Positions 7,622 through 16,419 are shown, counted from the first letter of the stretch. The stretch: DNA of 31,953 nucleotides from Frateuria_A sp035695185 (GCF_035695185.1 NZ_DASSES010000035.1:1-31953), one strand, 5' to 3'. Made by a program: numbers and translations. The notes: generated from the letters alone by a model not told the origin.

Positions 7622-8974
7622 TCAGGTCTTGTCCTGCGCGTCCGGCTCTTTCAGCTCCGGCACCAGGATATTGACGTAGGCGTCGGCGCGCAGCTGCCGC
7701 AGGAAGTCCTCGTAGGCCTGCTCGGCCTTGCGGTTGCCGATCGCCTGGCGCGCCTGGTTGCGCTCGCTCTCCTCGGTGACATCGCTCTTGCGCGTGCCTT
7801 CCAGCTGCAGGATGTGCCAGCCGGCCTCGCTCTGGAACGGCTGCGACACCTCGCCTTCCTTGAGCTGGGATACCTGCTGGGCGATCGTGCTACCCCACTG
7901 GTCGCGCTGGAACCAGCCCATGTCGCCACCGGCGTTGGCGGTGGTGGGGTCCTTGGAATTCTCCTTCGCCAGCTTGGCGAAGTCCTCGTGCTTGTTGACG
8001 ATGCGGTTGTACAGGTCCTGCGCCTTCTGCTGCGCCTGTTCGGGCGTCACCAGTTCACTCGGGCGGATCAGGATCTGCCGGGCGTGGTACTCGGTGACCA
8101 CCTGGCGGCTGGGCGCACGCTGGTCGACCAGCTTGATGATGTGGAAGCCGGTGGGGCCACGCAGCGCCGGGCTGACCTGGCCCGGCTTCATGCCTGAGAC
8201 GGTGTCGGCGAAGGCCGGCGGGATCTCGTCCATCTTGCGCCAGCCGAGGTCGCCACCTTCCAGCGCGTCCTGGGCATCCGAATAGCGGATGGCCGCGGCG
8301 TTGAAATCCATGCCGCCCTTGATCGCGTTGAGGGCCTCCTGGGCCTTGGCCTGCGCGGCGCCGATGTCGGCGGCGGTGCCGCCGGCGGGAATCGAGATCT
8401 GGATGTGGGCCAGGTGCACTTCGCCCGCCTTGTAGGTCGGGCTGTTGAGCAGGTTGTTGATTTCGCTGTCGGTGATGTTGACCGAGTCACGCACCACGCT
8501 CTCGTGCAGGCGCTGCACCATGATCTGGTCGGCCAGCTGGCCGCGGAACGCGGCGAAGCTCTGCCCGCTCTGTTCGACCGCCTGCTGCAGTTGCTGCGGG
8601 GACAGGTGGTTCTGCTGGGCGACGGCGGCGACGGCTTGGTCGACATCCGAGTTGGATACGCGGATCCCCTGTTCACCGGCCTTGGCCACCTGCAGCTTCA
8701 TCAGCACCAGGCGGTCGAGCACCTGCCGCTCGAGCACGTCGTCCGGCGGCAACCGGCCGGGGTTGCTGGCGTACTGCTGCCTGACCGAGCGCACGGCATC
8801 GTCCAGCTCGCTCTGGAGGATCACGCTGTCGTCGACCACCGCGACAATGCGGTCGAGCGGCTGCGTGCCCGAGGCCGTGGCATCAGCCTGGGCTTGCGGC
8901 AGCAACTGGGCCTGGACGGGCAGCGTCGTGGCCGCGGCGAGCGCGAGGAGGAGCAGCGCGGTGGGGTGCTTCAT
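7622..8974 (-). CDS. surA: Periplasmic chaperone and peptidyl-prolyl isomerase SurA
   Basis: SurA escorts unfolded outer-membrane proteins, including LptD, to the BAM complex. The 450-residue precursor has a signal peptide (MKHPTALLLLALAAATTLPVQA, cleavage expected after about residue 22) and a SurA N-terminal chaperone domain (about 38-165). Two parvulin domains follow, at about 186-285 and 296-394, each ending in the family pattern (GPTGFHIIKLVD and SEAGWHILQLEG), and a C-terminal helix completes the chaperone module. The chosen ATG has aagg at suitable spacing; an in-frame ATG 46 codons upstream would bury the signal peptide. It lies 115 bp downstream of its client gene lptD. Confidence 0.96.
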   Translation of the reverse strand: MKHPTALLLLALAAATTLPVQAQLLPQAQADATASGTQPLDRIVAVVDDSVILQSELDDAVRSVRQQYASNPGRLPPDDVLERQVLDRLVLMKLQVAKAGEQGIRVSNSDVDQAVAAVAQQNHLSPQQLQQAVEQSGQSFAAFRGQLADQIMVQRLHESVVRDSVNITDSEINNLLNSPTYKAGEVHLAHIQISIPAGGTAADIGAAQAKAQEALNAIKGGMDFNAAAIRYSDAQDALEGGDLGWRKMDEIPPAFADTVSGMKPGQVSPALRGPTGFHIIKLVDQRAPSRQVVTEYHARQILIRPSELVTPEQAQQKAQDLYNRIVNKHEDFAKLAKENSKDPTTANAGGDMGWFQRDQWGSTIAQQVSQLKEGEVSQPFQSEAGWHILQLEGTRKSDVTEESERNQARQAIGNRKAEQAYEDFLRQLRADAYVNILVPELKEPDAQDKT

Positions 8975-9089
8975 CGGTCGGACCTTCAATCGCCTGCGCG
9001 GCGATGGTTGGAGGGGACGGTGCTTCGCGGCCGATCTCGCCGGCCGACAACCGTGGATCGCAACGGCGCCGGAAAGTTCGCGCCAGCCG

Positions 9090-11528
9090 TTACTGATAGC
9101 CAAGAATACCACGCCGCAGTACGTCCTCCGCCTGGCCGTTGAAGGCGCCCAGGCCCTTGAAGACGAGCTCGAACATCACCGCGTTGTTGGTCCGGCCACG
9201 CTGCGTTACCGGCCCGCTGGCGACGACGTAGTGACGCCCGACGACCCGCACGGCGACGCAGCAACTGTCGTATTCCACGCCGGCCAGTGCCTCGACCGTG
9301 CGCTGGTCGCGTACCGAATAGACCCAGCGGCCCAGCAGGCGCCAACGCTCGGAGATCGGATAGATCGCCGAGGCGTCGTACTGCTCAACGTAGTTGCGGC
9401 GGAATCGATAGGAGAAGTTGAAGATGCCGTCCGCGCCGATGCGCCGCTGCAGCCCCAGCGTGCCGAGGTTGGTCTGGCGGGTGTTCGGGCTCCACTGGTA
9501 GGCGCTGTTGAGACGCCAGCGGTCGTTCAGCTGCACGCCCAGCTCGGCCACATAGTCCGAGCGTGCCCAGTCCGTGGGTGCGGCAGTGGTGGTGGCGCTG
9601 TTGGGCAACTGGACGCGCTGGGGCGTGAAGTAGCGGATCTGGCCGATGCTGGCCGACAAACGCTCGACGCCATCGTCGTCCAGCAAGCGGGTGGTGAGCG
9701 CCGCGGTGAGGTTGTTGGCGTTCATCTGGCGATCGGCGCCGGAGAACTGGTTGGGCGAGAACAGCTGCCAGTAGTCGAAGGACATGCGCCGCGTGTCGAA
9801 CACCGGCAGGTCGTCCTGGTTCCGGTAGGGCACGTACAGGTAGTACAGCCGCGGCTCCAGCGTCTGCGTGTAGGCCGTGCCGAACAACGAGGTCGCGCGC
9901 TCGAAGATCAGGCCGGTGTCCAGGCTGGCGATCGGCAATGCACGGCTGGGCGTGCGGTCGTCGAAGGGCGAGACCTGGGTACCGAGCAGCGGGCCGCGGA
10001 AGCCGTAGTTCGCGTAGTTCGCGTCGAGCTGGTAGGCGGTGTAACGGTAGGCGAGCTTGGGTCGCACGAACCAGGCGGCGCCGCGGAAGTCGGCAGCCAG
10101 GTAGGGGTACAGGTCGACCCGGTTGCCTTCGATCACGTTGTCCTTTCGAAAGGCCACGGCCTCGGTGTCGGCACCGAACTCCAGCCAGCGCGTCAATGGG
10201 ATGTCCAGCCCCAGCGTGGCGCGCGGCCAGCGCTTGTACTGCACCACCGTGTCGGGCAGGTAGGGATCGACGTTCTGATAGCTGTTGGCGCCGAAGGTGG
10301 CGTTCCACCAGTTGCCGCGCCCCCGGATGTAGGCACTGGAGGCGAGCGTGCCGACCGAGGAGGTGTACAGGTCGTTGCCGAAGTCGCGCAGGTAGCTGCG
10401 GTCGGACGCGCGGTTGATGCTGGTGGCGAACGACCACGGTCCCCACAGGCGCGTGGCATCGTTGTACTTCAGCAGCCAGCGGTCGTTGCCCTTGGTCGGC
10501 TCGTTGTCCGAGCTGTTGTCCCCGTGGTCGTTGGGCAGGTACTCGACGTTGAGCTGGCCGCGCGTGCCGGGAACGAGATAGCGGAATTCACCCGCCAGCA
10601 GCGTGCCGCGCTGGGTGTAGATGCGCGGTTCCAGTGTGGCGTCGTAGTTCGGCGCCAGGTTCAGGTAATAGGGGATCGCGAACATCGTCCCCGAGCGGTT
10701 CGAGCTGCCGAAGGTCGGATACAGGAAGCCGCTCTTGCGCCGGTTGTCGACCGGGAAGGTGAAGTAGGGCAGGTACAGGAACGGCACGTTCGCGAAGCGC
10801 ATGGTTGCGCCGTGGGCCGTGCCTACCCCGCTGGCCTTGTCGATCTTCAGGGTCCTGGCGCGCACTTCCCACAGGTGATGGCCGACATCGCAGGTGGAAT
10901 AGCTCACCAGGCTGTAGCGGCTGCGTTGCGCGTCGAGCAGCTCGCCGCGTGCGGCGGTGCCGTTGCCGCGCGACTGCAGCAACTGGTAGCGCACGTTCTC
11001 GGCCACGCCGCGGTTAGCTTCGGTGTTGCCGCGAAGGTGATCGGCGCTGAGCAGCTGGCCGGCCTCCTGGTAGCGCACGTTGCCCTGCGCGTCGTAGTCG
11101 GTGCTGGCGTCGTCGTAGTCGATCCGGTCGGCGCGCAGCAGCTGGTCGGCGCGCTCGATGCGGACCTCGCCGGAGAGGCGATAGACGGTCCGGTTGGAGC
11201 TGTCCACGTGCGCCGCGTCCACGACCGTGTCGGAGGTCTCGCGCAGCGCCGGGTCCCGTGGCAACGTCGGGTCGTAGAACTCGAGCAGCGCGTTGGGCCG
11301 GCACAGCGCGAAGCTTTCCGGGCGCGGCGGGCAACGGAAGGTGCCGAGCGGGCAGCTCGTCACGCTGGCGCCGGTGCCGGCGGGCGTGGCTGGCGTGATG
11401 GACTCCGGCGATGAGGCAGGAGCCGTGACCTGGGCCTCGACCGGCCCGCCGAACAGGGCAAGGGCGGCGGCGACCGCCATCAGGCGGCGTGGGGGCAGGG
11501 CGCGCAGGGTCGTGTGGCTCGGCGTCAC
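9090..11528 (-). CDS. lptD: LPS-assembly outer membrane protein LptD
   Basis: LptD is the outer-membrane barrel that, with LptE, places LPS in the outer leaflet. The 812-residue precursor (E. coli 784) has a signal peptide ending near GGPVEA (about residue 32) and an OstA/LptA-like beta-jellyroll (about 100-230, with repeats such as GEVRIERADQLLRADRIDYD). A large aromatic-rich barrel follows. The adjacent pair C756-C757 (SCC) is the conserved C-terminal disulfide site and C213 matches the jellyroll-side cysteine. The N-terminus holds three cysteines (C59, C66, C76) where E. coli has one. The start is GTG: the alternative ATG at codon 17 would remove the basic n-region of the signal peptide. 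Neither has a clear Shine-Dalgarno. The 196-bp gap upstream shows no convincing promoter that I can name. Confidence 0.95.
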   Translation of the reverse strand: MTPSHTTLRALPPRRLMAVAAALALFGGPVEAQVTAPASSPESITPATPAGTGASVTSCPLGTFRCPPRPESFALCRPNALLEFYDPTLPRDPALRETSDTVVDAAHVDSSNRTVYRLSGEVRIERADQLLRADRIDYDDASTDYDAQGNVRYQEAGQLLSADHLRGNTEANRGVAENVRYQLLQSRGNGTAARGELLDAQRSRYSLVSYSTCDVGHHLWEVRARTLKIDKASGVGTAHGATMRFANVPFLYLPYFTFPVDNRRKSGFLYPTFGSSNRSGTMFAIPYYLNLAPNYDATLEPRIYTQRGTLLAGEFRYLVPGTRGQLNVEYLPNDHGDNSSDNEPTKGNDRWLLKYNDATRLWGPWSFATSINRASDRSYLRDFGNDLYTSSVGTLASSAYIRGRGNWWNATFGANSYQNVDPYLPDTVVQYKRWPRATLGLDIPLTRWLEFGADTEAVAFRKDNVIEGNRVDLYPYLAADFRGAAWFVRPKLAYRYTAYQLDANYANYGFRGPLLGTQVSPFDDRTPSRALPIASLDTGLIFERATSLFGTAYTQTLEPRLYYLYVPYRNQDDLPVFDTRRMSFDYWQLFSPNQFSGADRQMNANNLTAALTTRLLDDDGVERLSASIGQIRYFTPQRVQLPNSATTTAAPTDWARSDYVAELGVQLNDRWRLNSAYQWSPNTRQTNLGTLGLQRRIGADGIFNFSYRFRRNYVEQYDASAIYPISERWRLLGRWVYSVRDQRTVEALAGVEYDSCCVAVRVVGRHYVVASGPVTQRGRTNNAVMFELVFKGLGAFNGQAEDVLRRGILGYQ

Positions 11529-11724
11529 GTGGGCTGTCGGCGTTCGTCAGGACGCGTAAAACTAGCAGAAAGGGTGCGTTACCGGCAGGAAACGCCGGGC
11601 AGCCCCTACCAAACCCCGCGCCCCGCGGCACCCTTGCAGGAACATGATCGCGAGCGCAACGGACCTCCGATCCGCCGAGGTTGCCGCTCGGACAGGCTCC
11701 GCAGGGGGCCCCGCGGACGTCCCG

Positions 11725-12645
11725 TCAACCGGCGAGCGCAGTGACGTGTGCGGCCACGCTGGCGGCAAGCGCCTGAAGGTCATAGCCGCCTTCCAGGGTC
11801 GAGACGACGCGGCCATCCGCGTGGGCGAAGGCAATGTCCAGCAGCCGCGTGGTCAGCCAGGCGTAGTCGTCGGCGTCCAGTTGCAGCTGCGCCAGCGGGT
11901 CGGCGCGGTGAGCGTCGAAGCCGGCGGAAACCAGCAGCAGCTGCGGGCGGAATGCGTCCAGCCGGGGCAGCAGGCAGTCATCCCAGGTCCGCCGGAAGCC
12001 CTGCCGGCCGGTGCCCGGGGGCAACGGGGCGTTGAGCACGTTGCCCACGCCCGTTTCGTCGGCCCTGCCGCTGCCCGGGTACAGGGGCGACTGATGGGTC
12101 GAGACGAACAGTACGCGCGGCTCGCGCGCGAAGATGTCCTGCGTACCGTTGCCGTGGTGGACGTCGAAGTCGGCGATCGCCACGCGCTCCAGGCCGTGCT
12201 CGGCCAGCGCATGCGCGGCACCGATGGCGACGTTGTTGAACAGGCAGAAGCCCATCGCGCGGTCCGCGGTCGCGTGGTGCCCCGGTGGGCGCACGGCGCA
12301 GAACGCCCGGCCGCCGCGTTCCTCGAGCACCGCATCGACCGCCGCGGCCACGGCGCCGGCCGCACGCAGCGCAGCCTCCGCCGAGGCGGGCGACATCAGG
12401 GTGTCCTCGTCCAGGGGAACGGTACCGGCCATGGGGGCGCTGGCCAGGATGCGCGCCACGTACGCCGCTTCGTGCACGCGCTCGAGGGCCGCGATGCCGG
12501 CACGTGGCGCCTCGATGCGGTCCAGCGCGGCAAAGCGGTCATGGTCCAGCGCCGCCAGTACGGCGCGCAGGCGTTCCGGAGATTCGGGGTGGCCGGGGCC
12601 CGGGTCGTGCTGCAGGCACGCCGGATGGGTGTAGAGCCGCAGCAC
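11725..12645 (-). CDS. Histone-deacetylase-family zinc amidohydrolase (AcuC/class II HDAC-like)
   Basis: This 306-residue protein is a complete arginase/deacetylase-fold enzyme that would remove acetyl groups from lysine, acetylpolyamine or similar amides. It shows the family motifs: HPESPERLRAVL near the N-terminus, RPPGHHA with catalytic H123-H124, ADFDVHHGNG with zinc ligands D161 and H163, AGFDAHRADPL with the third ligand D244, and LEGGYD with catalytic Y288. No signal peptide is visible, so it should be cytoplasmic. It starts 8 bp after the adenosyltransferase stop, which implies one transcript with the cobalamin genes. Whether it acts on acetylated proteins or on a small molecule cannot be told from sequence. 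The next gene, lptD, is 196 bp downstream. Confidence 0.9.
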   Translation of the reverse strand: MLRLYTHPACLQHDPGPGHPESPERLRAVLAALDHDRFAALDRIEAPRAGIAALERVHEAAYVARILASAPMAGTVPLDEDTLMSPASAEAALRAAGAVAAAVDAVLEERGGRAFCAVRPPGHHATADRAMGFCLFNNVAIGAAHALAEHGLERVAIADFDVHHGNGTQDIFAREPRVLFVSTHQSPLYPGSGRADETGVGNVLNAPLPPGTGRQGFRRTWDDCLLPRLDAFRPQLLLVSAGFDAHRADPLAQLQLDADDYAWLTTRLLDIAFAHADGRVVSTLEGGYDLQALAASVAAHVTALAG

Positions 12646-12653
12646 CGTGGACC

Positions 12654-13214
12654 TCAGCCGCGCGGGCGCCGCTCGTGCTGCCAGATCACTTCACCGTGGC
12701 CGCCGGCTCGCGCCAGTACGCGGCAGATCACGAACAGCAGGTCCGACAGCCGGTTGAGATAGCGCTGTGCCTGCGGTCGCACGGCTTCCTCGCGGGCGAG
12801 CGCGATCACCTCGCGCTCGGCACGCCGGCACACCGTCCGCGCCAGGTGGCAGCAGGCCGCCGCCATGCCGCCGCCGGGCAGGATGAACTCCTTCAGCGGA
12901 GGCAGCGGTTCGTTGAAGGCGTCCAGTACGGATTCCAGCCGGGTGACGTCGGCGTCCTGCACCATGGCCATGCCCGGGATACACAGCTCGCCGCCGAGGT
13001 CGAACAATTCATGCTGGACCTGGGTCAGCGCCTCGCGCACCGCCGGCGGGACGCCCTCGCAGGCGAGCACCATGCCGAGCGTGCTGTTGAGCTCGTCGAT
13101 GGTGCCGTACGCCGCCACGCGGGCCGAATCCTTCGGCACCCGCGAGCCGTCGCCCAGGCCGGTGCTGCCGTCGTCGCCCGTGCGGGTATAGATCTTCGAC
13201 AGGCGATTGCCCAT
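12654..13214 (-). CDS. pduO: PduO-type ATP:cob(I)alamin adenosyltransferase
   Basis: The enzyme transfers adenosyl from ATP to cob(I)alamin, making adenosylcobalamin. The 186 residues match a single PduO-type domain. The ATP-binding N-terminus is clear (KIYTRTGDDGSTGLGDG, about 7-23), followed by AYGTIDELNS (about 35-44), the central PGGG near 113-116, and the C-terminal RYLNRLSDLLFV (about 151-162). The start ATG overlaps the upstream btuM stop by one base (TGATG), a classic translational coupling. The gene therefore pairs import with activation of the cofactor, as expected for a B12 scavenger. No cobalamin biosynthesis genes are in the window. Confidence 0.95.
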   Translation of the reverse strand: MGNRLSKIYTRTGDDGSTGLGDGSRVPKDSARVAAYGTIDELNSTLGMVLACEGVPPAVREALTQVQHELFDLGGELCIPGMAMVQDADVTRLESVLDAFNEPLPPLKEFILPGGGMAAACCHLARTVCRRAEREVIALAREEAVRPQAQRYLNRLSDLLFVICRVLARAGGHGEVIWQHERRPRG

Positions 13215-13813
13215 CAGTGCGCCTGGCCTTCATGGGCCAGTGCGCGGGTCAGCTGGCTCGCCAGCACGTGCACCGCTGCGCCCAGGCCGACGTACAGCGC
13301 GGTCACCTGCAGGAACGGCAGGTACCAGTCACCCATGTTCTCGAGCCAGGCGGCCAGGCTGCGCGGCGCCGGCACGCTGTCGCTCAGCCAGTAGAAGCTG
13401 CCGTTGGACACCACGAAGCAGACCGCCTCGCTGACCAGCAGCGCGGCCACGGCCAGGCCCAGGGTGGAGAGCTTCAGGCCGGCCTGATGCCTGGCCAGCC
13501 AGCTGCCGCCCAGCCACAGCGCACCGTAGGCGGCGACCAGGAACCAGTACGCCGGCGAGACGCAGTAGTGGCTCCAGAAAGCCAGTCCCTGGCCGGTGAT
13601 CACCAGGTAGTCGACCAGCACGGCCTCGGCCATCAGCAGCGGGAAGGCCCAGCGACCGGTGCCGCGCAGCCAGAAGCCGGCCAGGAAGAACACGCCCCAG
13701 GACGCGTCCGGGAATGCCTCGAAGTGGTGGGTGTGCACCGCGCCGCGGGTAACGGCCATCACCAGGGCGAGTGCCAGGAAGATGCCGAGGCGCTGGTTTC
13801 GCGTCATAGCCAT
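13214..13813 (-). CDS. btuM: Probable BtuM-family cobalamin transporter
   Basis: This is a 199-residue integral membrane protein with about six hydrophobic segments (near 9-22, 38-50, 56-73, 85-104, 114-136 and 164-188). I assign it to BtuM, a small ECF-type S-component-like B12 transporter that works alone, on three grounds. They are the size and topology, translational coupling to a PduO-type adenosyltransferase, and residues resembling those I recall for the Thiobacillus denitrificans protein. These residues are H29/H30 in the first loop, D68, C84 (the proposed cobalt-binding and decyanating cysteine), Y89 five residues later, and R151. The start ATG has ggag 7-8 nt upstream. There is no room for a full B12 riboswitch before it. 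The family match is from memory of key residues, not from an alignment. Confidence 0.68.
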   Translation of the reverse strand: MAMTRNQRLGIFLALALVMAVTRGAVHTHHFEAFPDASWGVFFLAGFWLRGTGRWAFPLLMAEAVLVDYLVITGQGLAFWSHYCVSPAYWFLVAAYGALWLGGSWLARHQAGLKLSTLGLAVAALLVSEAVCFVVSNGSFYWLSDSVPAPRSLAAWLENMGDWYLPFLQVTALYVGLGAAVHVLASQLTRALAHEGQAH

Positions 13814-13922
13814 GAAGGTGCTCCGTATGCAGGCGGCGTGAAGGGAAAAGGTAGACCGCTAGTTTAGCCGAAGCCCGTCCGGCCCATGCGACGCCCGCGT
13901 GTTCGGCCGTATCATCCGCGGC

Positions 13923-15143
13923 ATGACTGTTCCTCCCCCCCCACGCGGGCCCGTGCTGATCGTCGGCGGCGGCCTGGTCGGCGCCAGCCTGGCGATCGCG
14001 CTGGACGCCGCCGGCGTCGACGCGGTGCTGGTCGAGGCCGCCGCACCGCGCGCCGACGCGCAGCCGAGCTACGACGAGCGCAACCTGGCGCTCGCCCGCG
14101 CCACCGTCAACGGCCTGGAGGCGATCGGCGTGTGGGCGCATGCGCGGGAGGGGGCCACCCCGATCCAGCACATCCATGTCAGCCGGGCCGGCGAGTTCGG
14201 CAGCGTGCGGCTGGATGCGGAGAATGCCGGTGTGGATGCGCTGGGCTGGACGCTGCCGGCACGCGAGCTGGGCGCCGCGCTGCTGCGCCGGCTGGACGAA
14301 TGCACGCGCCTGCAGCGGCTGGCCCCGGCCAGGCTGGAAGCGATCGAGCCGCTGGCCGCCGGCTGGCGTGCGCAGGTGCACACCGCCGACGGCGTGCGCC
14401 GGATCGACACGCCGTTGCTGGTCGGCGCCGACGGCACCGCTTCGTTCGTGCGCGAGCGGCTGGGGATTGCCGCGGAGACGCACGACTATGGGCAGACGCT
14501 GTTCGTGTGCACGGTCACGCCCGGGCGTGCGCACGGCCATCGCGCGTACGAGCGCTTCAGCGACGAAGGCCCGGTGGCGCTGCTTCCGCTTGCCGGCCGC
14601 CGTTGCGGCCTGGTGCTGACGGTGCCCGGCAAGCAGGCCGAACCGGTGGCGGCGATGGACGACGCGGCATACCTGGCACTGGCCCAGCGCCGCTTCGGTT
14701 GGCGGCTGGGCCGGCTCGACCGCCCGGGCAAGCGCTTCCCGTACGCGATCCAGCGCGTGGCCGCCACGCGCCTCACCGCACCGCGCGCGGTGCTGGTCGG
14801 CAACGCGGCGCAGACGGTGCATCCGATCGGTGCGCAGGGCTTCAACCTCGGCCTGCGCGATGCGCTGACCCTGGCCGAACTGGTCGGGGCAGCGGCCGAC
14901 CCGGGCGACGAGCGGCTGCTGGCCACCTACGCCGCGCGCCGCGCCCCCGATCGTGAAGGCACCATGGCGATGAGTCATGGCCTGGTGCAGCTGGCCTGCC
15001 TGCCGCAACCCTGGCTCGGCCCGCTGCGCTCGCTGGCCTTGCTCGCCTGCGACCGCGTGCCACCGTTGAAGGACGCGCTACTACGCCGCGGCATGGGCTT
15101 CCGCGGCGAGCCACCGCGGGCCGTACTGGAGCGCGCGCCATGA
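13923..15143 (+). CDS. ubiH: 2-octaprenyl-6-methoxyphenol hydroxylase-type FAD monooxygenase UbiH
   Basis: UbiH is a flavin monooxygenase of aerobic ubiquinone synthesis. The 406-residue protein has the dinucleotide-binding motif VLIVGGGLVGASLA (about 11-24), the conserved substrate-side DERNLALA, the middle LLVGADGTASFVR with the DG motif, and the C-terminal FAD motif GNAAQTVHPIGAQGFNLGLRD. HPIGAQGFNLGLRD favours UbiH over UbiI/UbiF, which usually have HPLAGQGVNLG. I use ATG 13923; a GTG eight codons upstream is possible but adds no conserved sequence. Neither has a good Shine-Dalgarno. The next hydroxylase overlaps its stop by 4 bases (ATGA). It diverges from btuM. Confidence 0.9.
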   Translation: MTVPPPPRGPVLIVGGGLVGASLAIALDAAGVDAVLVEAAAPRADAQPSYDERNLALARATVNGLEAIGVWAHAREGATPIQHIHVSRAGEFGSVRLDAENAGVDALGWTLPARELGAALLRRLDECTRLQRLAPARLEAIEPLAAGWRAQVHTADGVRRIDTPLLVGADGTASFVRERLGIAAETHDYGQTLFVCTVTPGRAHGHRAYERFSDEGPVALLPLAGRRCGLVLTVPGKQAEPVAAMDDAAYLALAQRRFGWRLGRLDRPGKRFPYAIQRVAATRLTAPRAVLVGNAAQTVHPIGAQGFNLGLRDALTLAELVGAAADPGDERLLATYAARRAPDREGTMAMSHGLVQLACLPQPWLGPLRSLALLACDRVPPLKDALLRRGMGFRGEPPRAVLERAP

Positions 15144-16351
15144 ACCCGGCGCGGCCTCAATCCGGACGTCGCGCGCCGTTGCTGGACGTGGCGGTGGTCG
15201 GCGGTGGCATGGTCGGCGCCGCGACAGCGCTGGCACTGGCCCGTGCAGGTTTCGCCACCGCCCTGCTGGAGGCGCGTCCGCCGACGCCCTGGCGGGCCGA
15301 GGAGGAGGTCGACCTGAGGGTGGTGGGACTGGCCGCCTCGTCGATCGCACTGCTTGACGGCCTGGACGTCTGGACGTCCATCCGCGAGCGGCGGGCCGCA
15401 TCCTATGCGCGCATGCATGTCTGGGACGCGCGCACCGGCACGGCGCTCGACTTCGATGCCGCCGCCGAAGGCCGCGCCTGGCTCGGCTGGATCGTCGAGA
15501 ACGGCCTGGTGCAGTGGACGCTGTGGCAGGCGCTGGAAGCGGCGGGTGTGCAGCGACTCTGCCCGGCCCAGGTGACCGGCTATGAGGTGCGCGAGGACCG
15601 CGCCGTGCTGGAACTGGATGCGGGCGCTGGCGCCAGCCTGTCGGCCCGCCTGCTGGTGGCCGCCGACGGCGCCGGTTCGCCGCTGCGCCGGCTGGCCGGG
15701 CTGGACACGCATGGGCACGACTACGGCCAGCGCGGCGTGGTCGCGCACGTCACCACCGAGCGCCCGCACCAGCACACCGCATGGCAGCGCTTCCTGCCGG
15801 GCGGTCCGCTGGCGCTGCTTCCGCTGGCCGACGGGCGCAGTTCGATCGTGTGGTCGTTGCCCGAGGCCGAGGCGCAGCGTGTGCTTGCGCTGGACGATGC
15901 GGCCTTCTGCGCCGAGCTGGGCGTGGCCAGCGATTTCCGGCTCGGGCGAGTCATCGCGAGCACCCGTCGCGCCGCCTTCCCGCTCAAGCTGCAGCTGGCC
16001 GATCGCTACCAGGCCGAGCGCCTGGTGCTCCTGGGCGACGCGGCGCACGCAGTGCATCCGTTGGCCGGGCAGGGCGTGAACCTGGGCTTGCGTGACGTGG
16101 CCGAGCTGCGCGACACGCTGGCCACCGCCCGCGATGCCGGGCGCGACATCGCCGCGCCGCACGTGCTGCGCCGCTACGCGCGCCGCCGTCGCAGCGCCGA
16201 CACCCTGGATGCCTGGAGCTTCGACGCGCTGGGCCGCATCTACGCCTGGCAGGCGCCGCCCCTGGTCGCGGCGCGTGCCCTGGGCGTGCGCCTGGTCGAC
16301 CGGCTGGCGCCGCTCAAGCGTCGCCTCGCCGCGCACGCCGCGGGGCGTTGA
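15140..16351 (+). CDS. UbiI/UbiF-like ubiquinone FAD hydroxylase
   Basis: This 403-residue paralogue of the preceding gene belongs to the UbiH/UbiF/VisC/COQ6 family. It has an N-terminal FAD motif DVAVVGGGMVGAATALALA (about 16-34), the family stretch RVVGLAASSIALL, an AADGAGSPLRRL DG motif and the C-terminal GDAAHAVHPLAGQGVNLGLRD. The last motif and MHVWDA resemble UbiI (C5 hydroxylase) and UbiF (C6). I cannot separate these two without an alignment; in Xanthomonadales Coq7 often does the C6 step, so UbiI is the likelier role. Its ATG overlaps the ubiH stop, so the two are translated together. It may act in a membrane-associated Ubi complex. Confidence 0.87.
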   Translation: MNPARPQSGRRAPLLDVAVVGGGMVGAATALALARAGFATALLEARPPTPWRAEEEVDLRVVGLAASSIALLDGLDVWTSIRERRAASYARMHVWDARTGTALDFDAAAEGRAWLGWIVENGLVQWTLWQALEAAGVQRLCPAQVTGYEVREDRAVLELDAGAGASLSARLLVAADGAGSPLRRLAGLDTHGHDYGQRGVVAHVTTERPHQHTAWQRFLPGGPLALLPLADGRSSIVWSLPEAEAQRVLALDDAAFCAELGVASDFRLGRVIASTRRAAFPLKLQLADRYQAERLVLLGDAAHAVHPLAGQGVNLGLRDVAELRDTLATARDAGRDIAAPHVLRRYARRRRSADTLDAWSFDALGRIYAWQAPPLVAARALGVRLVDRLAPLKRRLAAHAAGR

Positions 16352-16358
16352 TTCAGGA

Positions 16359-16376
16359 CCGCGGCCGGAGCCGCGG
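16359..16376 (+). other. Perfect hairpin between the ubiI-like gene and the dienelactone hydrolase gene
   Basis: CCGCGGC (16359-16365) and GCCGCGG (16370-16376) form a perfect 7-bp stem with loop CGGA, a stable tetraloop-like turn, 7 nt after the ubiI-like stop. No T-run follows. It could be a 3'-end stabiliser or a processing point that uncouples expression of the downstream gene. Confidence 0.4.
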
Positions 16377-16419
16377 AACCCGGCGCGGAGCGCCTGCCCA
16401 CCCCACCGGAGTCGTCGCC

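Noticed and set aside
8445..11414. Very long plus-strand frame opposite surA and lptD
   Set aside because: It spans two confidently identified genes and their gap, with repetitive V/G/R/A-rich composition; a shadow of codon bias.
9113..11528. Possible sigma-E promoter for lptD in the 11529-11724 gap
   Set aside because: No GAACTT plus TCTGA pair at 16-17 bp was found; only a loose TCTG match is present.
13814..13922. Cobalamin riboswitch before btuM
   Set aside because: Only 109 bp separate btuM from the ubiH start, too short for a full B12 riboswitch, and I see no B12 box.
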